From: JAJNPS01 sp046589965
GTDB taxonomy: Bacteria > Pseudomonadota > Alphaproteobacteria > Rhodobacterales > Rhodobacteraceae
Assembly: GCA_046589965.1 (NCBI GenBank)
Contig: JBKJVF010000084.1
Span: forward strand, 1 to 13,568
Direction: 5' to 3'
DNA: 13,568 nt
The notes under the pieces are model-generated. The model was not told the origin of the DNA and did no database searches. It saw only the letters and a program-made list of their open reading frames with translations. The number at the start of each line of letters is the position of its first letter. The first letter of the stretch is position 1. Positions 6,614 through 13,388 of the stretch are shown here, piece by piece. The translations under genes and the position numbers were made by a program.

Positions 6614-7341
6614 CGACACCCATCATCGAAACCCGCAACCTGCACAAATGGTATTCCGGGGTCCATGCACTGAAAGGCGTCAGCCTGAAGGTTGAACCCG
6701 GTCAAGCGCTGGGTCTGGTCGGCGACAACGGGGCCGGCAAATCGACGCTGATCAACATCCTCTCGGGCCTGCACCGGCAGGACGAGGGTGAGATCCTGAT
6801 CGAAGGCCAGCCGGTGGAAATACGCAACCCCAAGGATGCGATGCGCTTGGGGCTCGAGACGATCTATCAGTACAATTCCATGGTCCCGCTGATGACCATT
6901 TCGCGCAATGTCTTTATCGGGCGCGAGCCGTTGAAGTGGTCCATCGGCGGCTTCGGCGTTCTGGACGAACGCCGCATGCGCGAGGAATCGGTCAAGGCGA
7001 TTGCCGATGTGGACTTGCATCTGCGCAGCCCTGACGCGTTGGTGGGCGAATTGTCCGGTGGGCAGCGCCAAGGCGTGGCGATTGCGCGCGCGATGCATTT
7101 CAAGTCCAAGGTGATGATCCTGGACGAGCCGACCAACCATCTGTCGGTCAAGGAAACCGCCAAAGTGATCGGATTTGTGCAGGGGCTGAAGGCGCAAGGC
7201 GTGACCTCGATCTTCATCAGTCACAACATGCACCATGTCTTTGCCTGCTGCGACCGGATCGTTGCCATGGCGCTGGGGCAGATCGTGCTGGACAAGCCGG
7301 TTGGAGAAACCTCGATCGAGGAAGTGTCGGAGAAGCTTTAG
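6610..7341 (+). CDS. Sugar ABC transporter ATP-binding protein (single-domain, FrcA-like)
   Basis: This 243-residue cytoplasmic ATPase has all nucleotide-binding motifs: Walker A GDNGAGKST (38-46), Q-loop Q87 (IYQYNS), signature LSGGQ (148-152), Walker B VMILDE (168-173) and switch H205 (ISHN). It contains only one nucleotide-binding domain, unlike RbsA, XylG or MglA, which carry two; FrcA of Sinorhizobium is the familiar single-domain relative, so two copies would pair in the complex. Start ATG 6610 overlaps the permease stop by 4 bases, and GGTGGAG sits about 9 bases upstream. The next gene begins 3 nt after the stop. It energises the importer whose binding protein and permease precede it. 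Confidence 0.93.
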   Translation: MTTPIIETRNLHKWYSGVHALKGVSLKVEPGQALGLVGDNGAGKSTLINILSGLHRQDEGEILIEGQPVEIRNPKDAMRLGLETIYQYNSMVPLMTISRNVFIGREPLKWSIGGFGVLDERRMREESVKAIADVDLHLRSPDALVGELSGGQRQGVAIARAMHFKSKVMILDEPTNHLSVKETAKVIGFVQGLKAQGVTSIFISHNMHHVFACCDRIVAMALGQIVLDKPVGETSIEEVSEKL

Positions 7342-7344
7342 GTT

Positions 7345-8058
7345 ATGGCCATGATCGACCTTGGCGGACGACATGCACTGATCACCGGCGGGCTCGGCTC
7401 CATCGGGACAGCGCTTTCCGACGCCTTTGTCGGGGCGGGGGCCCGTGTCACCATCCTTGACCGGCCCGAAGCGGTCGCGACGCCTGGTCTTGGCTGGCTG
7501 GGCGTCGATCTGAACGATCCGGTCAGCGCACAGGACCGTGTGGAGCGGGCAGGGCCCTTTGATATCCTGATCAACAACGCTGCGCTGATCATCAACAAAC
7601 CGTTCGAAGAATTCGGTCTGGACGAATATGAACGCCTGATCCGGGTCAACTCCTCGGCGGCCTTTGCGCTGGCACGGGCCTGTGCGCCCGGCATGAAGGC
7701 CAGGCGATGGGGGCGGATCATCGGTCTGACCTCGTTGACACTGAACGGCCAATGGGACGGGTTCGTGCCGTATCTGGCGTCCAAGGGCGCGATGCTGGGC
7801 CTAACCAAGGGCCTTGCGCGCGAACTTGGCCCCCACGGCATCACCGTCAACGCCATCGCACCGGGCGCTGTGGTGTCGGAAGCCGAAAACCGGGTCTTTG
7901 CAGAACGCCACGAAGAATACAGTCAATGGATATTGGAACACCAAAGCCTCAAGTCGCGCATATTGCCGCAGGACGTGGCGAACCTGGCGGTGTTTCTGGC
8001 ATCTGATGCCGCGCGCATGATATCGGGACAGAATATCGGAATTGATGGTGGCTGGTAG
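7345..8058 (+). CDS. SDR oxidoreductase, probable sugar-acid dehydrogenase
   Basis: This is a 237-residue classical short-chain dehydrogenase with TGGLGSIG (14-21), NNAA (77-80) and tetrad N102, S130, Y143, K147. D39 at the end of the second strand predicts NAD specificity, in contrast to the other SDR at 1634-2413. The C-terminus SGQNIGIDGGW is standard. ATG 7345 and ATG 7351 (MAM) are both possible; the former is 3 nt after the ATPase stop and is preferred. Embedded between a sugar importer and a mutarotase, it likely oxidises a hydroxyl of the imported sugar or of the 2-keto-3-deoxyaldonate made by the upstream dehydratase. An alternative is a gluconate-5-dehydrogenase-like or inositol-dehydrogenase-like activity. 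Family certain, substrate unknown. Confidence 0.88.
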   Translation: MAMIDLGGRHALITGGLGSIGTALSDAFVGAGARVTILDRPEAVATPGLGWLGVDLNDPVSAQDRVERAGPFDILINNAALIINKPFEEFGLDEYERLIRVNSSAAFALARACAPGMKARRWGRIIGLTSLTLNGQWDGFVPYLASKGAMLGLTKGLARELGPHGITVNAIAPGAVVSEAENRVFAERHEEYSQWILEHQSLKSRILPQDVANLAVFLASDAARMISGQNIGIDGGW

Positions 8059-8922
8059 ATGATCACACTGCATGCAGGCGCATCCAGGGCAGAGATCCAT
8101 CCCGGCATGGGCGGGGGTCTTGCGGGCTTGTGGGCCGGGGACAGGCCCGTGCTGCGGTCCTGGTCGGGTCGGGCCGAGGACGGCCCCTTTGCCTTGGCCT
8201 GCAATCTGCTGGTGCCCTTTTCCAACCGGATCTCGGGCGGAGGCTTTGCCTTTGAAGGGCAATGGCACCCCGTCGCGGCCAATCTGCCGGGCGAGGCCTG
8301 TCCGATACATGGCGACGGCTTTCAGCGCCCCTGGCAGGTTGTGGAATTGTCGCAGGAACGCGCCGAGTTGCACCTTGTCGGCGGCGAAATCGGCCCGTAC
8401 CGCCATTCCGCGACGGTCCGCTACCAGCTGACCGATGGCGCGCTGGACACCCGGCTTGCGGTGACCAATACCGCCGATCTGGCGCTGCCCTTTGGCCTTG
8501 GCCTGCATCCGTGGTTTCCGCGCGATGGCGATACACGGCTGCAATTCGGCGCAACCGGCCTATGGCCCGAAACGCCTGACCATCTGCCCGCCACGAAAGC
8601 CCCGGTTGCGTTTGACGCGGGATGCCCTTGGGCGCAATCTGCGCCGCTGCCGCAAGGCTGGATCAATTGCGGGTTTTCCGGCTGGGATGGCAGGGCAGAG
8701 ATCACTCAAGGCAAGGCCGGGATGTCGCTGCGGATCACCAGCGCGGGTCTTGGCACGGCCCTGCTTTTCTCGCCCTCGGCCAGTGCCGACTTTTTCTGCT
8801 TCGAGCCGGTCTCCCATCCGGTCGACGCCCACAACCTTCCCGGCCAGCCGGGACTTGTCCGGCTGCAGCCGGGCGATACCTTGAGCGCGTGCATGACCCT
8901 GATTTGGGGCCAGGCCGCATGA
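8059..8922 (+). CDS. Aldose 1-epimerase (mutarotase) family protein
   Basis: This 287-residue galactose-mutarotase-like beta-sandwich protein probably interconverts the alpha and beta anomers of the imported aldose in the cytoplasm. Family landmarks are NLLVPFSNRI (49-58), the first active-site histidine H84 in CPIHGDGFQRPW, the second, H150, in FGLGLHPWFP, and the catalytic glutamate E249 in FFCFEPVSHPVDAHN. The signature resembles the bacterial GalM-like/YihR-type branch rather than the YeaD glucose-6-phosphate epimerases, but that distinction is uncertain by eye. Its ATG follows the stop of the SDR with no gap, and the Shine-Dalgarno-like GGTGG lies inside the SDR's last codons, so translation is coupled. 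A mutarotase fits a pathway whose dehydrogenase uses one anomer. Confidence 0.85.
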   Translation: MITLHAGASRAEIHPGMGGGLAGLWAGDRPVLRSWSGRAEDGPFALACNLLVPFSNRISGGGFAFEGQWHPVAANLPGEACPIHGDGFQRPWQVVELSQERAELHLVGGEIGPYRHSATVRYQLTDGALDTRLAVTNTADLALPFGLGLHPWFPRDGDTRLQFGATGLWPETPDHLPATKAPVAFDAGCPWAQSAPLPQGWINCGFSGWDGRAEITQGKAGMSLRITSAGLGTALLFSPSASADFFCFEPVSHPVDAHNLPGQPGLVRLQPGDTLSACMTLIWGQAA

Positions 8923-8950
8923 CCCCGTTTCAGCCCACAAAGGTGCAGCC

Positions 8951-10051
8951 ATGACGACAGCCTTCATCCCCGTCGGACAACGCGATTACAGTCTGGTCGG
9001 TGCCGACAGCCGCCGCGCCGTCGAGATCGGACTGGCCTCTGCGGAATGGTATCACTCCAACGTTCCGCGCGCCGCGATGAAGGACCTGATGAAGCGCACC
9101 GATGGCCCGGCGATCCGCGACACCATCCTGTGGTTCGCCCTCCTGTTCGGATCGGCGGCGGGCGGCATCTATTTCTGGGGCAGCTGGGCCGCCGTGCCGT
9201 TCTTTGTCGTCTACGGCGTCATATATGGGTCATCCTGCGACAGCCGCTGGCACGAATGCGGGCACGGCACCGCATTCCGGACCGCATGGATGAACGATGT
9301 CATCTATGAGATCGCGAGCTTCATGGTGATGCGCAATCCGGTAACCTGGCGCTGGAGCCATGCCCGCCATCACACCGATACCTATATCGTCGGGCGAGAT
9401 GCCGAAATTGCCTGGATGCGGCCCCCGAAGGTGCTGCTGAACTTCCTCGCTTTCTTTGACATAATCGGAAGTTTCAGATCCTTGAAGATTCTGTTCCGCA
9501 ACGCCATGGGCAGACTTTCGCCTGATGAGCGGGACTTCATCCCGCAAAGCGAACTGGGCAAGGCCGTGTATGCCGCCCGCGTCCATATGGCGATCTATGC
9601 CGCCGCTATTGCCGCCGCGCTGGCGATGGGATCATGGCTGCCTTTGATGCTGATCGGCTTGCCGCGGATTTATGGCTGCTGGCACATGGTAATGTGCGGG
9701 CATCTGCAGCATGCGGGGCTGGCCGAAAACGTGCTGGACCACCGGTTGAACAGTCGCACTGTCTATATGAACCCGGTCAGCCGCTACATTTATTGGAACA
9801 TGAACTACCATATCGAACATCACATGTTCCCGATGGTGCCCTACCATGCCCTGCCGCGGCTGCATGCGCTGATCAAGGATGACCTGCCGCCGCCCAACAC
9901 CTCGATAATCGATGGTTACCGCGAGATTCTGGCCTCGCTCCGCCGCCAGAAGATCGACCCGGAATACTATTTCCGCAAAGACCTGCCACCGACTGCCAAG
10001 CCCTACCGAGAAGAGTTCCACAATCTGAACATCGCCCGGTCCGGGACGTAA
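8951..10051 (+). CDS. Membrane histidine-box oxygenase of the fatty-acid-desaturase fold, MocD-like
   Basis: This 366-residue integral membrane di-iron protein has the three diagnostic histidine boxes: H101-E-C-G-H105, H137-A-R-H-H141 and H287-I-E-H-H291. An additional HLQH stands at 251-254. Hydrophobic helices are visible around 57-75, 79-95, 208-226 and 228-243, giving the usual two hairpins with cytosolic iron sites. By recall it resembles MocD of rhizobial rhizopine catabolism, an oxygenase that works with a ferredoxin (MocE) and reductase (MocF) to act on an O-methyl-inosamine; acyl-lipid desaturases are the main alternative. Neither redox partner is in this window. ATG 8951 has AAAGG 7 bases upstream and follows the mutarotase by 28 nt. 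Its place inside a sugar-uptake operon favours a sugar or cyclitol substrate over a lipid. Confidence 0.82.
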   Translation: MTTAFIPVGQRDYSLVGADSRRAVEIGLASAEWYHSNVPRAAMKDLMKRTDGPAIRDTILWFALLFGSAAGGIYFWGSWAAVPFFVVYGVIYGSSCDSRWHECGHGTAFRTAWMNDVIYEIASFMVMRNPVTWRWSHARHHTDTYIVGRDAEIAWMRPPKVLLNFLAFFDIIGSFRSLKILFRNAMGRLSPDERDFIPQSELGKAVYAARVHMAIYAAAIAAALAMGSWLPLMLIGLPRIYGCWHMVMCGHLQHAGLAENVLDHRLNSRTVYMNPVSRYIYWNMNYHIEHHMFPMVPYHALPRLHALIKDDLPPPNTSIIDGYREILASLRRQKIDPEYYFRKDLPPTAKPYREEFHNLNIARSGT

Positions 10052-10062
10052 AGGATGACAAG

Positions 10063-10863
10063 ATGACCCGCACAAAACCTACGATTGCCGATCTGCGTGC
10101 CAAAAAGGGCATGGGGCAATTGACCATGCTGCGCGTGATGTCGCTTGACGAGGCGGCAGCGGCGGAACAGGCGGGGATCGACGTCGTCTCGGTGCCTGCG
10201 GAACTGGTGACGCATCCGCAATACCGCGAAGTGGCTCCAACGCTATTTTCCATGACCGGCCAGACGCATCTGGAGGCGGGCACCCGCGACGACTATCTGC
10301 GCTGGGCCTGCAAGGTCATGCTGGCGGGGGCGGATGCGGTCTATTGTTCAGGTGGTCTTGGGACAGTGGAACACGTCGCGCGCGAGCATATTCCGGTCGT
10401 GGGGCATGTGGGTCTTGTGCCAAGTCGCGCCACCTGGACAGGGGGCATGAAGGCCGTGGCCAAGACGGCGGCAGGCGCGCTTGCCCTGTTGGAAGAGGTG
10501 CGCGCCTATGAGGCGGCGGGCGCCTTTGCGGTGGAGATCGAGGTGGTCCCGGTGGAGGTCGCGACCGAAATCAGCCGCCGGGTTGAGATCCTGTTGTGGT
10601 CGATGGGGGCCGGACCGGGCTGTGATGCGCAGTATCTGTTCGCCGAGGATATCCTTGGCACCAACCGCGGCCACATGCCGAGGCATTCCAAGGTCTATCG
10701 CAACTTTGCCGCCGAATATGACCGGCTGCAGGCCGAACGGGTGGCCGCGTTCCGGGAGTTCATTGCCGATGTCGCGGGAGGGGCCTATCCCGAAGACAAA
10801 CACCTGGTCAAAATGACAGCCGAAGAACTTGGCCAGTTTCGCAGCGCCCTGACCACGCGCTAA
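10063..10863 (+). CDS. Divergent PanB (ketopantoate hydroxymethyltransferase) homologue lacking metal and substrate residues
   Basis: This 266-residue protein of the PEP-mutase/ICL barrel superfamily aligns along its length with PanB: GHVGLVP (114-120), the segment AVEIEVVPVEVATEI (156-170), MGAGPGCDAQYLFAEDILG (181-199), GHMP with H208-S-K, and YPEDKH near the end. Against E. coli PanB by eye, metal ligands D45, D84 and E114 become A46, G66 and S96, and K112 becomes Y94. Only the catalytic E181 is kept, as E160. About 19 residues between the D45 and D84 positions are deleted. It is therefore very unlikely to make ketopantoate; a retro-aldol or lyase role on a keto acid is possible, but function is unknown. 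Start ATG 10063 has AAGGATG 8-12 bases upstream. It is the last gene of the operon, 11 nt after the oxygenase, and faces a convergent gene. Confidence 0.8.
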   Translation: MTRTKPTIADLRAKKGMGQLTMLRVMSLDEAAAAEQAGIDVVSVPAELVTHPQYREVAPTLFSMTGQTHLEAGTRDDYLRWACKVMLAGADAVYCSGGLGTVEHVAREHIPVVGHVGLVPSRATWTGGMKAVAKTAAGALALLEEVRAYEAAGAFAVEIEVVPVEVATEISRRVEILLWSMGAGPGCDAQYLFAEDILGTNRGHMPRHSKVYRNFAAEYDRLQAERVAAFREFIADVAGGAYPEDKHLVKMTAEELGQFRSALTTR

Positions 10864-10909
10864 GCCGGTTAAATCGCGCCTGCGCCAGGGTAGGGGCCTC
10901 GGCCTTTGA

Positions 10910-12004
10910 TCACGATGCGGCTGCATCCTTGTCCCCGGGGGTCCGGGCCTCGCGCTTGAAGGGGTTGTCTTCGGGGACGTCATAGTCGGGCACCAGCGCC
11001 CCCTTGTCGCGTGCATCGGCCATGTAGCGAAACGCGTTGACCGTCATGCGCATCAGATGCTCGCCCGCTTTCATGGCCGGATATTTGGCTGCAGTCTCGG
11101 GCGTGCAAAATTTCTCCAGCGGTTCCACGATGGAATGATAGTCCAGCCCGAAAAACAGCGGGAAGGAAAAGCGTTCGCGCCCGATGTTGACGACGCGGTG
11201 CTGGGTCGATTTGAACTGCCCGCCCGACCACGTCTCGAAGATATCGCCGATGTTGACGATGAAACAGCCCGGGATCGGCGGGGCCTCGATCCAGTCATCG
11301 TCGGCGTTCATCACTTGCAGCCCGGGGCCACCCTGCAACAGGATGGTAAAGCATTCGAAATCCGAATGGGCCGCGATGCCGACGATGTCCTTGGTGGCAG
11401 GCAGATCGTTCGGCACATAGCGCAACAGGCGCAGTTGCGAGGTGGGATACGTGATGTGGCGGGTCAGCTCTTCCGTCTCGACCCCCAGTTCCAGCGCCAG
11501 GGCATCCAGCAGCCGCAGGCCAAGGCCAAAGACCGCGTCATAGTAGCTGGCGACGGTCTCTTTCCAGCCGGGCAGGTCGGGCCAGATGTTGGGGCCTGTC
11601 ATCCGCCACTGGGCCAGATAGTCGGGGTGGTCGGCGGGGGCCTCGTAGGACATGTCCCAGGCTTCGTTCATGTTGATCGATTTGGGAAAGTTGGCACCGT
11701 TTTCCTCAAACGGGACATAGCCACGGTGATGGGTGGTAAAGCCTGACCACCAGCGCATCTTGTAAGACCGCGGCATGCCGTGAAAGGCACGCGAGGCCGC
11801 CATCACGCCGTCGATCAGTGCCTGAGGCACGCCGTGGCCGGTGATGTAGAAGAACCCTGATGTGCGCGCGGCCCGGCCAAGCTCGGCTGCAATGCGGGCC
11901 TTGTCGGCGGGATCCCCGCTGAAAAGGCCCCCCAGATCGATCACCGGAAGGGTCGCATCATCCACCGTCAGGGCGCGTTGGTCGTCCGATACGTCTGAAC
12001 GCAT
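10910..12004 (-). CDS. 2-oxoglutarate/Fe(II)-dependent oxygenase, isopenicillin N synthase family
   Basis: With ATG at 12004 this is 364 residues. An N-terminal DIOX_N domain opens with LPVIDLGGLFSG (19-30) and includes GFFYITGHGVP. The double-stranded beta-helix core has the iron triad H213, D215 (AAHSDFECF) and H269 (STQHRV). R278 and S280 (RFSFPLFFG) form the RxS clasp for 2-oxoglutarate, so it is a 2OG oxygenase rather than a true IPNS, which lacks the cosubstrate. Substrate is unknown. An in-frame ATG at 12163 would add 53 residues before the conserved domain, but the strong Shine-Dalgarno at 12011-12016 marks 12004. It faces the PanB-like gene across only 46 nt and is divergent from the PotD-like binding protein, the layout of an uptake-plus-oxygenation module. 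Confidence 0.87.
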   Translation of the reverse strand: MRSDVSDDQRALTVDDATLPVIDLGGLFSGDPADKARIAAELGRAARTSGFFYITGHGVPQALIDGVMAASRAFHGMPRSYKMRWWSGFTTHHRGYVPFEENGANFPKSINMNEAWDMSYEAPADHPDYLAQWRMTGPNIWPDLPGWKETVASYYDAVFGLGLRLLDALALELGVETEELTRHITYPTSQLRLLRYVPNDLPATKDIVGIAAHSDFECFTILLQGGPGLQVMNADDDWIEAPPIPGCFIVNIGDIFETWSGGQFKSTQHRVVNIGRERFSFPLFFGLDYHSIVEPLEKFCTPETAAKYPAMKAGEHLMRMTVNAFRYMADARDKGALVPDYDVPEDNPFKREARTPGDKDAAAS

Positions 12005-12010
12005 GGTCTT

Positions 12011-12016
12011 CTCCTC
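12011..12016 (-). promoter_or_regulatory. Ribosome binding site that sets the start of the 2OG oxygenase gene
   Basis: Read on the minus strand the bases are GAGGAG, 6 bases ahead of ATG 12004. This is much stronger than anything before the alternative ATG at 12163 and leaves a roughly 160-base untranslated or promoter region instead of an odd N-terminal extension. Confidence 0.75.
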
Positions 12017-12256
12017 AGAATCACCTTTGCCTGCGAACTTGGCCTGCGGATTTGCCACGACATACAGGGAACGTTCAGAAACGCGGATTGCGCGCGCCGG
12101 AATGGTTAATTCTTGTGCAGAAGCCGTACGCAGTGGCTGAATCGACCGCGAAACATTCCTCACCGGACATTTGCAACTCTTAACGTTTGGGCTGGGGCGA
12201 TGGGATGCGCGGCTGGCTTGCTGGTCCGGTTTCCCGACAAAAACCTGAAATCAAAG

Positions 12257-12277
12257 GTCGGCACGCACAACGCCGAC
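12257..12277 (+). promoter_or_regulatory. Hairpin in the leader of the PotD-like gene
   Basis: GTCGGC (12257-12262) and GCCGAC (12272-12277) form a perfect 6-bp stem with a 9-nt loop. It ends just before the Shine-Dalgarno GGGGAGA (12280-12286), so it could influence ribosome access. Short and unproven. Confidence 0.35.
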
Positions 12278-12294
12278 ATGGGGAGACGATAGAT

Positions 12295-13380
12295 ATGACG
12301 TTGTTGAACAGACGGACCCTTTTGAAGCGCGGCGGCGCCTATGCTGCGATGACCGCCGCTTCCGGGGTCATCGGTACACCGCTGATCGCCCAGACCCGAA
12401 CACTGCGGGTGGGATCTTATGGCGGGTATTTCGAAAACAGCTTCAAGGAACATGTGTTCCCGGCCTTTACCGCCGCAACCGGCATCACGGTTGAAAGCGT
12501 GACGCAGCCGAATTCGTCGGACTGGCTGGTGACCATGCAGCAGGCGACGGCTGCGGGATCGGTGCCGACGGACATCTCGCTTTATGCCCGCGACACGATG
12601 ATCAAGGCCAGCCGCCTGGGCGGGCTTATCAAGACGCTGGATATCTCCAAGGTGCCGGCGTCATCGAACCTTGACCCCTATTTCGTATTTGATGCTGGCC
12701 AGGGACCGCTGGGCGTGGGCGCGATGTCGTGGTTCACGGCGATGGTCATCAACCCGACCGAAGTGACCGAAGCCCCGGCGAGCTGGGCCGAGTTCTGGGA
12801 TACGTCAAAGTATGAATCCAGCCTTGGGCTGTCCAAGAATTTCAACGCGCTGTTTCTGGATATCACGGCGGCGACGTTCTTTGACGGCGAAGCAACCTTT
12901 GCAACCGACGAGGGCATTCTTGCGGTCATCGCCAAGGTGGCCGAGTTGAAGCCGAATGTGGCGCTCTGGTGGTCTGCCGAAAGCCAGATGGAGCAGGCAA
13001 TGAAGAACGGCGATGTCATCGGCGGGCAGTATTATCTCGATGTGTCCAACCTGATGGCCTCGGAAGGTTTCCCGATCAAGCCGATCTTCCCGAAAGAGGG
13101 CAATCCGCAGGATTACGGATCGTGGTGCCTTGCCGCAATCTCTGACAAGGATGCCGAAGCCGCGGAATTCATGAACTTTTCGTCTGATCCTGCGACGCAG
13201 GCGCTGATGTCGCGCAAGATCGGCACGGCCCCCTTGGTTGCCAAGGATAAAACCGACCTGACGGATGAAGAGTTTGCCTTCGCCTCAGGCACGCCCACGA
13301 TCAAGCCCGCCTATGAGGCCTATCTGGACAAGGAAACCTTCATCAAGGAAGCCTGGGACAAGATGGTCGCCGGGGTCTAG
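12295..13380 (+). CDS. PotD-like periplasmic substrate-binding protein with Tat-type signal
   Basis: This 361-residue extracellular solute-binding protein resembles the spermidine/putrescine (PotD/PotF) class. The N-terminus NRRTLLKRGG with the twin arginines R6-R7, followed by a hydrophobic stretch and TPLIA-QT (probable cleavage after A32), is a good Tat signal. The mature start TLRVGSYGGYFENSFKEHVFPAF is typical of this class, as are TDISLY (74-79), the central ASWAEFWD and the late YGSWCLAAIS. The start at ATG 12295 is preferred to an in-frame ATG at 12187, because the latter would put 36 non-hydrophobic residues before the Tat motif; GGGGAGA lies about 8 bases upstream. An ABC ATPase begins 8 nt after its stop, so the pair belongs to one importer. 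The ligand is not identifiable; polyamines or amino-acid-like amines are family precedents, and the divergent oxygenase may act on the same compound. Confidence 0.88.
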   Translation: MTLLNRRTLLKRGGAYAAMTAASGVIGTPLIAQTRTLRVGSYGGYFENSFKEHVFPAFTAATGITVESVTQPNSSDWLVTMQQATAAGSVPTDISLYARDTMIKASRLGGLIKTLDISKVPASSNLDPYFVFDAGQGPLGVGAMSWFTAMVINPTEVTEAPASWAEFWDTSKYESSLGLSKNFNALFLDITAATFFDGEATFATDEGILAVIAKVAELKPNVALWWSAESQMEQAMKNGDVIGGQYYLDVSNLMASEGFPIKPIFPKEGNPQDYGSWCLAAISDKDAEAAEFMNFSSDPATQALMSRKIGTAPLVAKDKTDLTDEEFAFASGTPTIKPAYEAYLDKETFIKEAWDKMVAGV

Positions 13381-13388
13381 GTGTAGCC

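Larger units (their letters stand above)
12005..12294. promoter_or_regulatory. Divergent intergenic region between the 2OG oxygenase and PotD-like genes
   Basis: These 290 bases must carry the promoters of both outward-facing genes. No convincing -35/-10 pair was found on either strand. AT-rich islands occur around 12104-12115 and 12166-12190. A perfect 8-bp palindrome GAACGTTC lies at 12069-12076 and is a weak operator candidate. No regulator gene lies next to it within the window, and no small gene is supported here. Confidence 0.5.

Noticed and set aside
5707..7752. Very long open frame (681 codons) on the minus strand opposite the permease, ATPase and SDR genes
   Set aside because: The opposite strand encodes three well-motifed proteins across the whole span; the minus-strand translation shows no known domain and is rich in Arg, Pro and His, as mirror frames in high-GC DNA are.
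10895..10904. GGCCTCGGCC followed by TTT between the convergent genes, as a possible terminator
   Set aside because: The stem would be only 4 bp with a 2-nt loop, which is not a workable hairpin, and the T-run is three bases. No clear terminator was found in the 46-nt gap.
11057..11746. 229-codon plus-strand open frame inside the 2OG oxygenase region
   Set aside because: The minus strand carries the full iron and 2OG motifs here; this frame has no family resemblance.
12527..12535. TGGTGACCA palindrome resembling a GntR half-site pair
   Set aside because: It is within the coding region of the PotD-like protein, where it simply encodes ordinary residues, with no symmetry beyond 9 bases.
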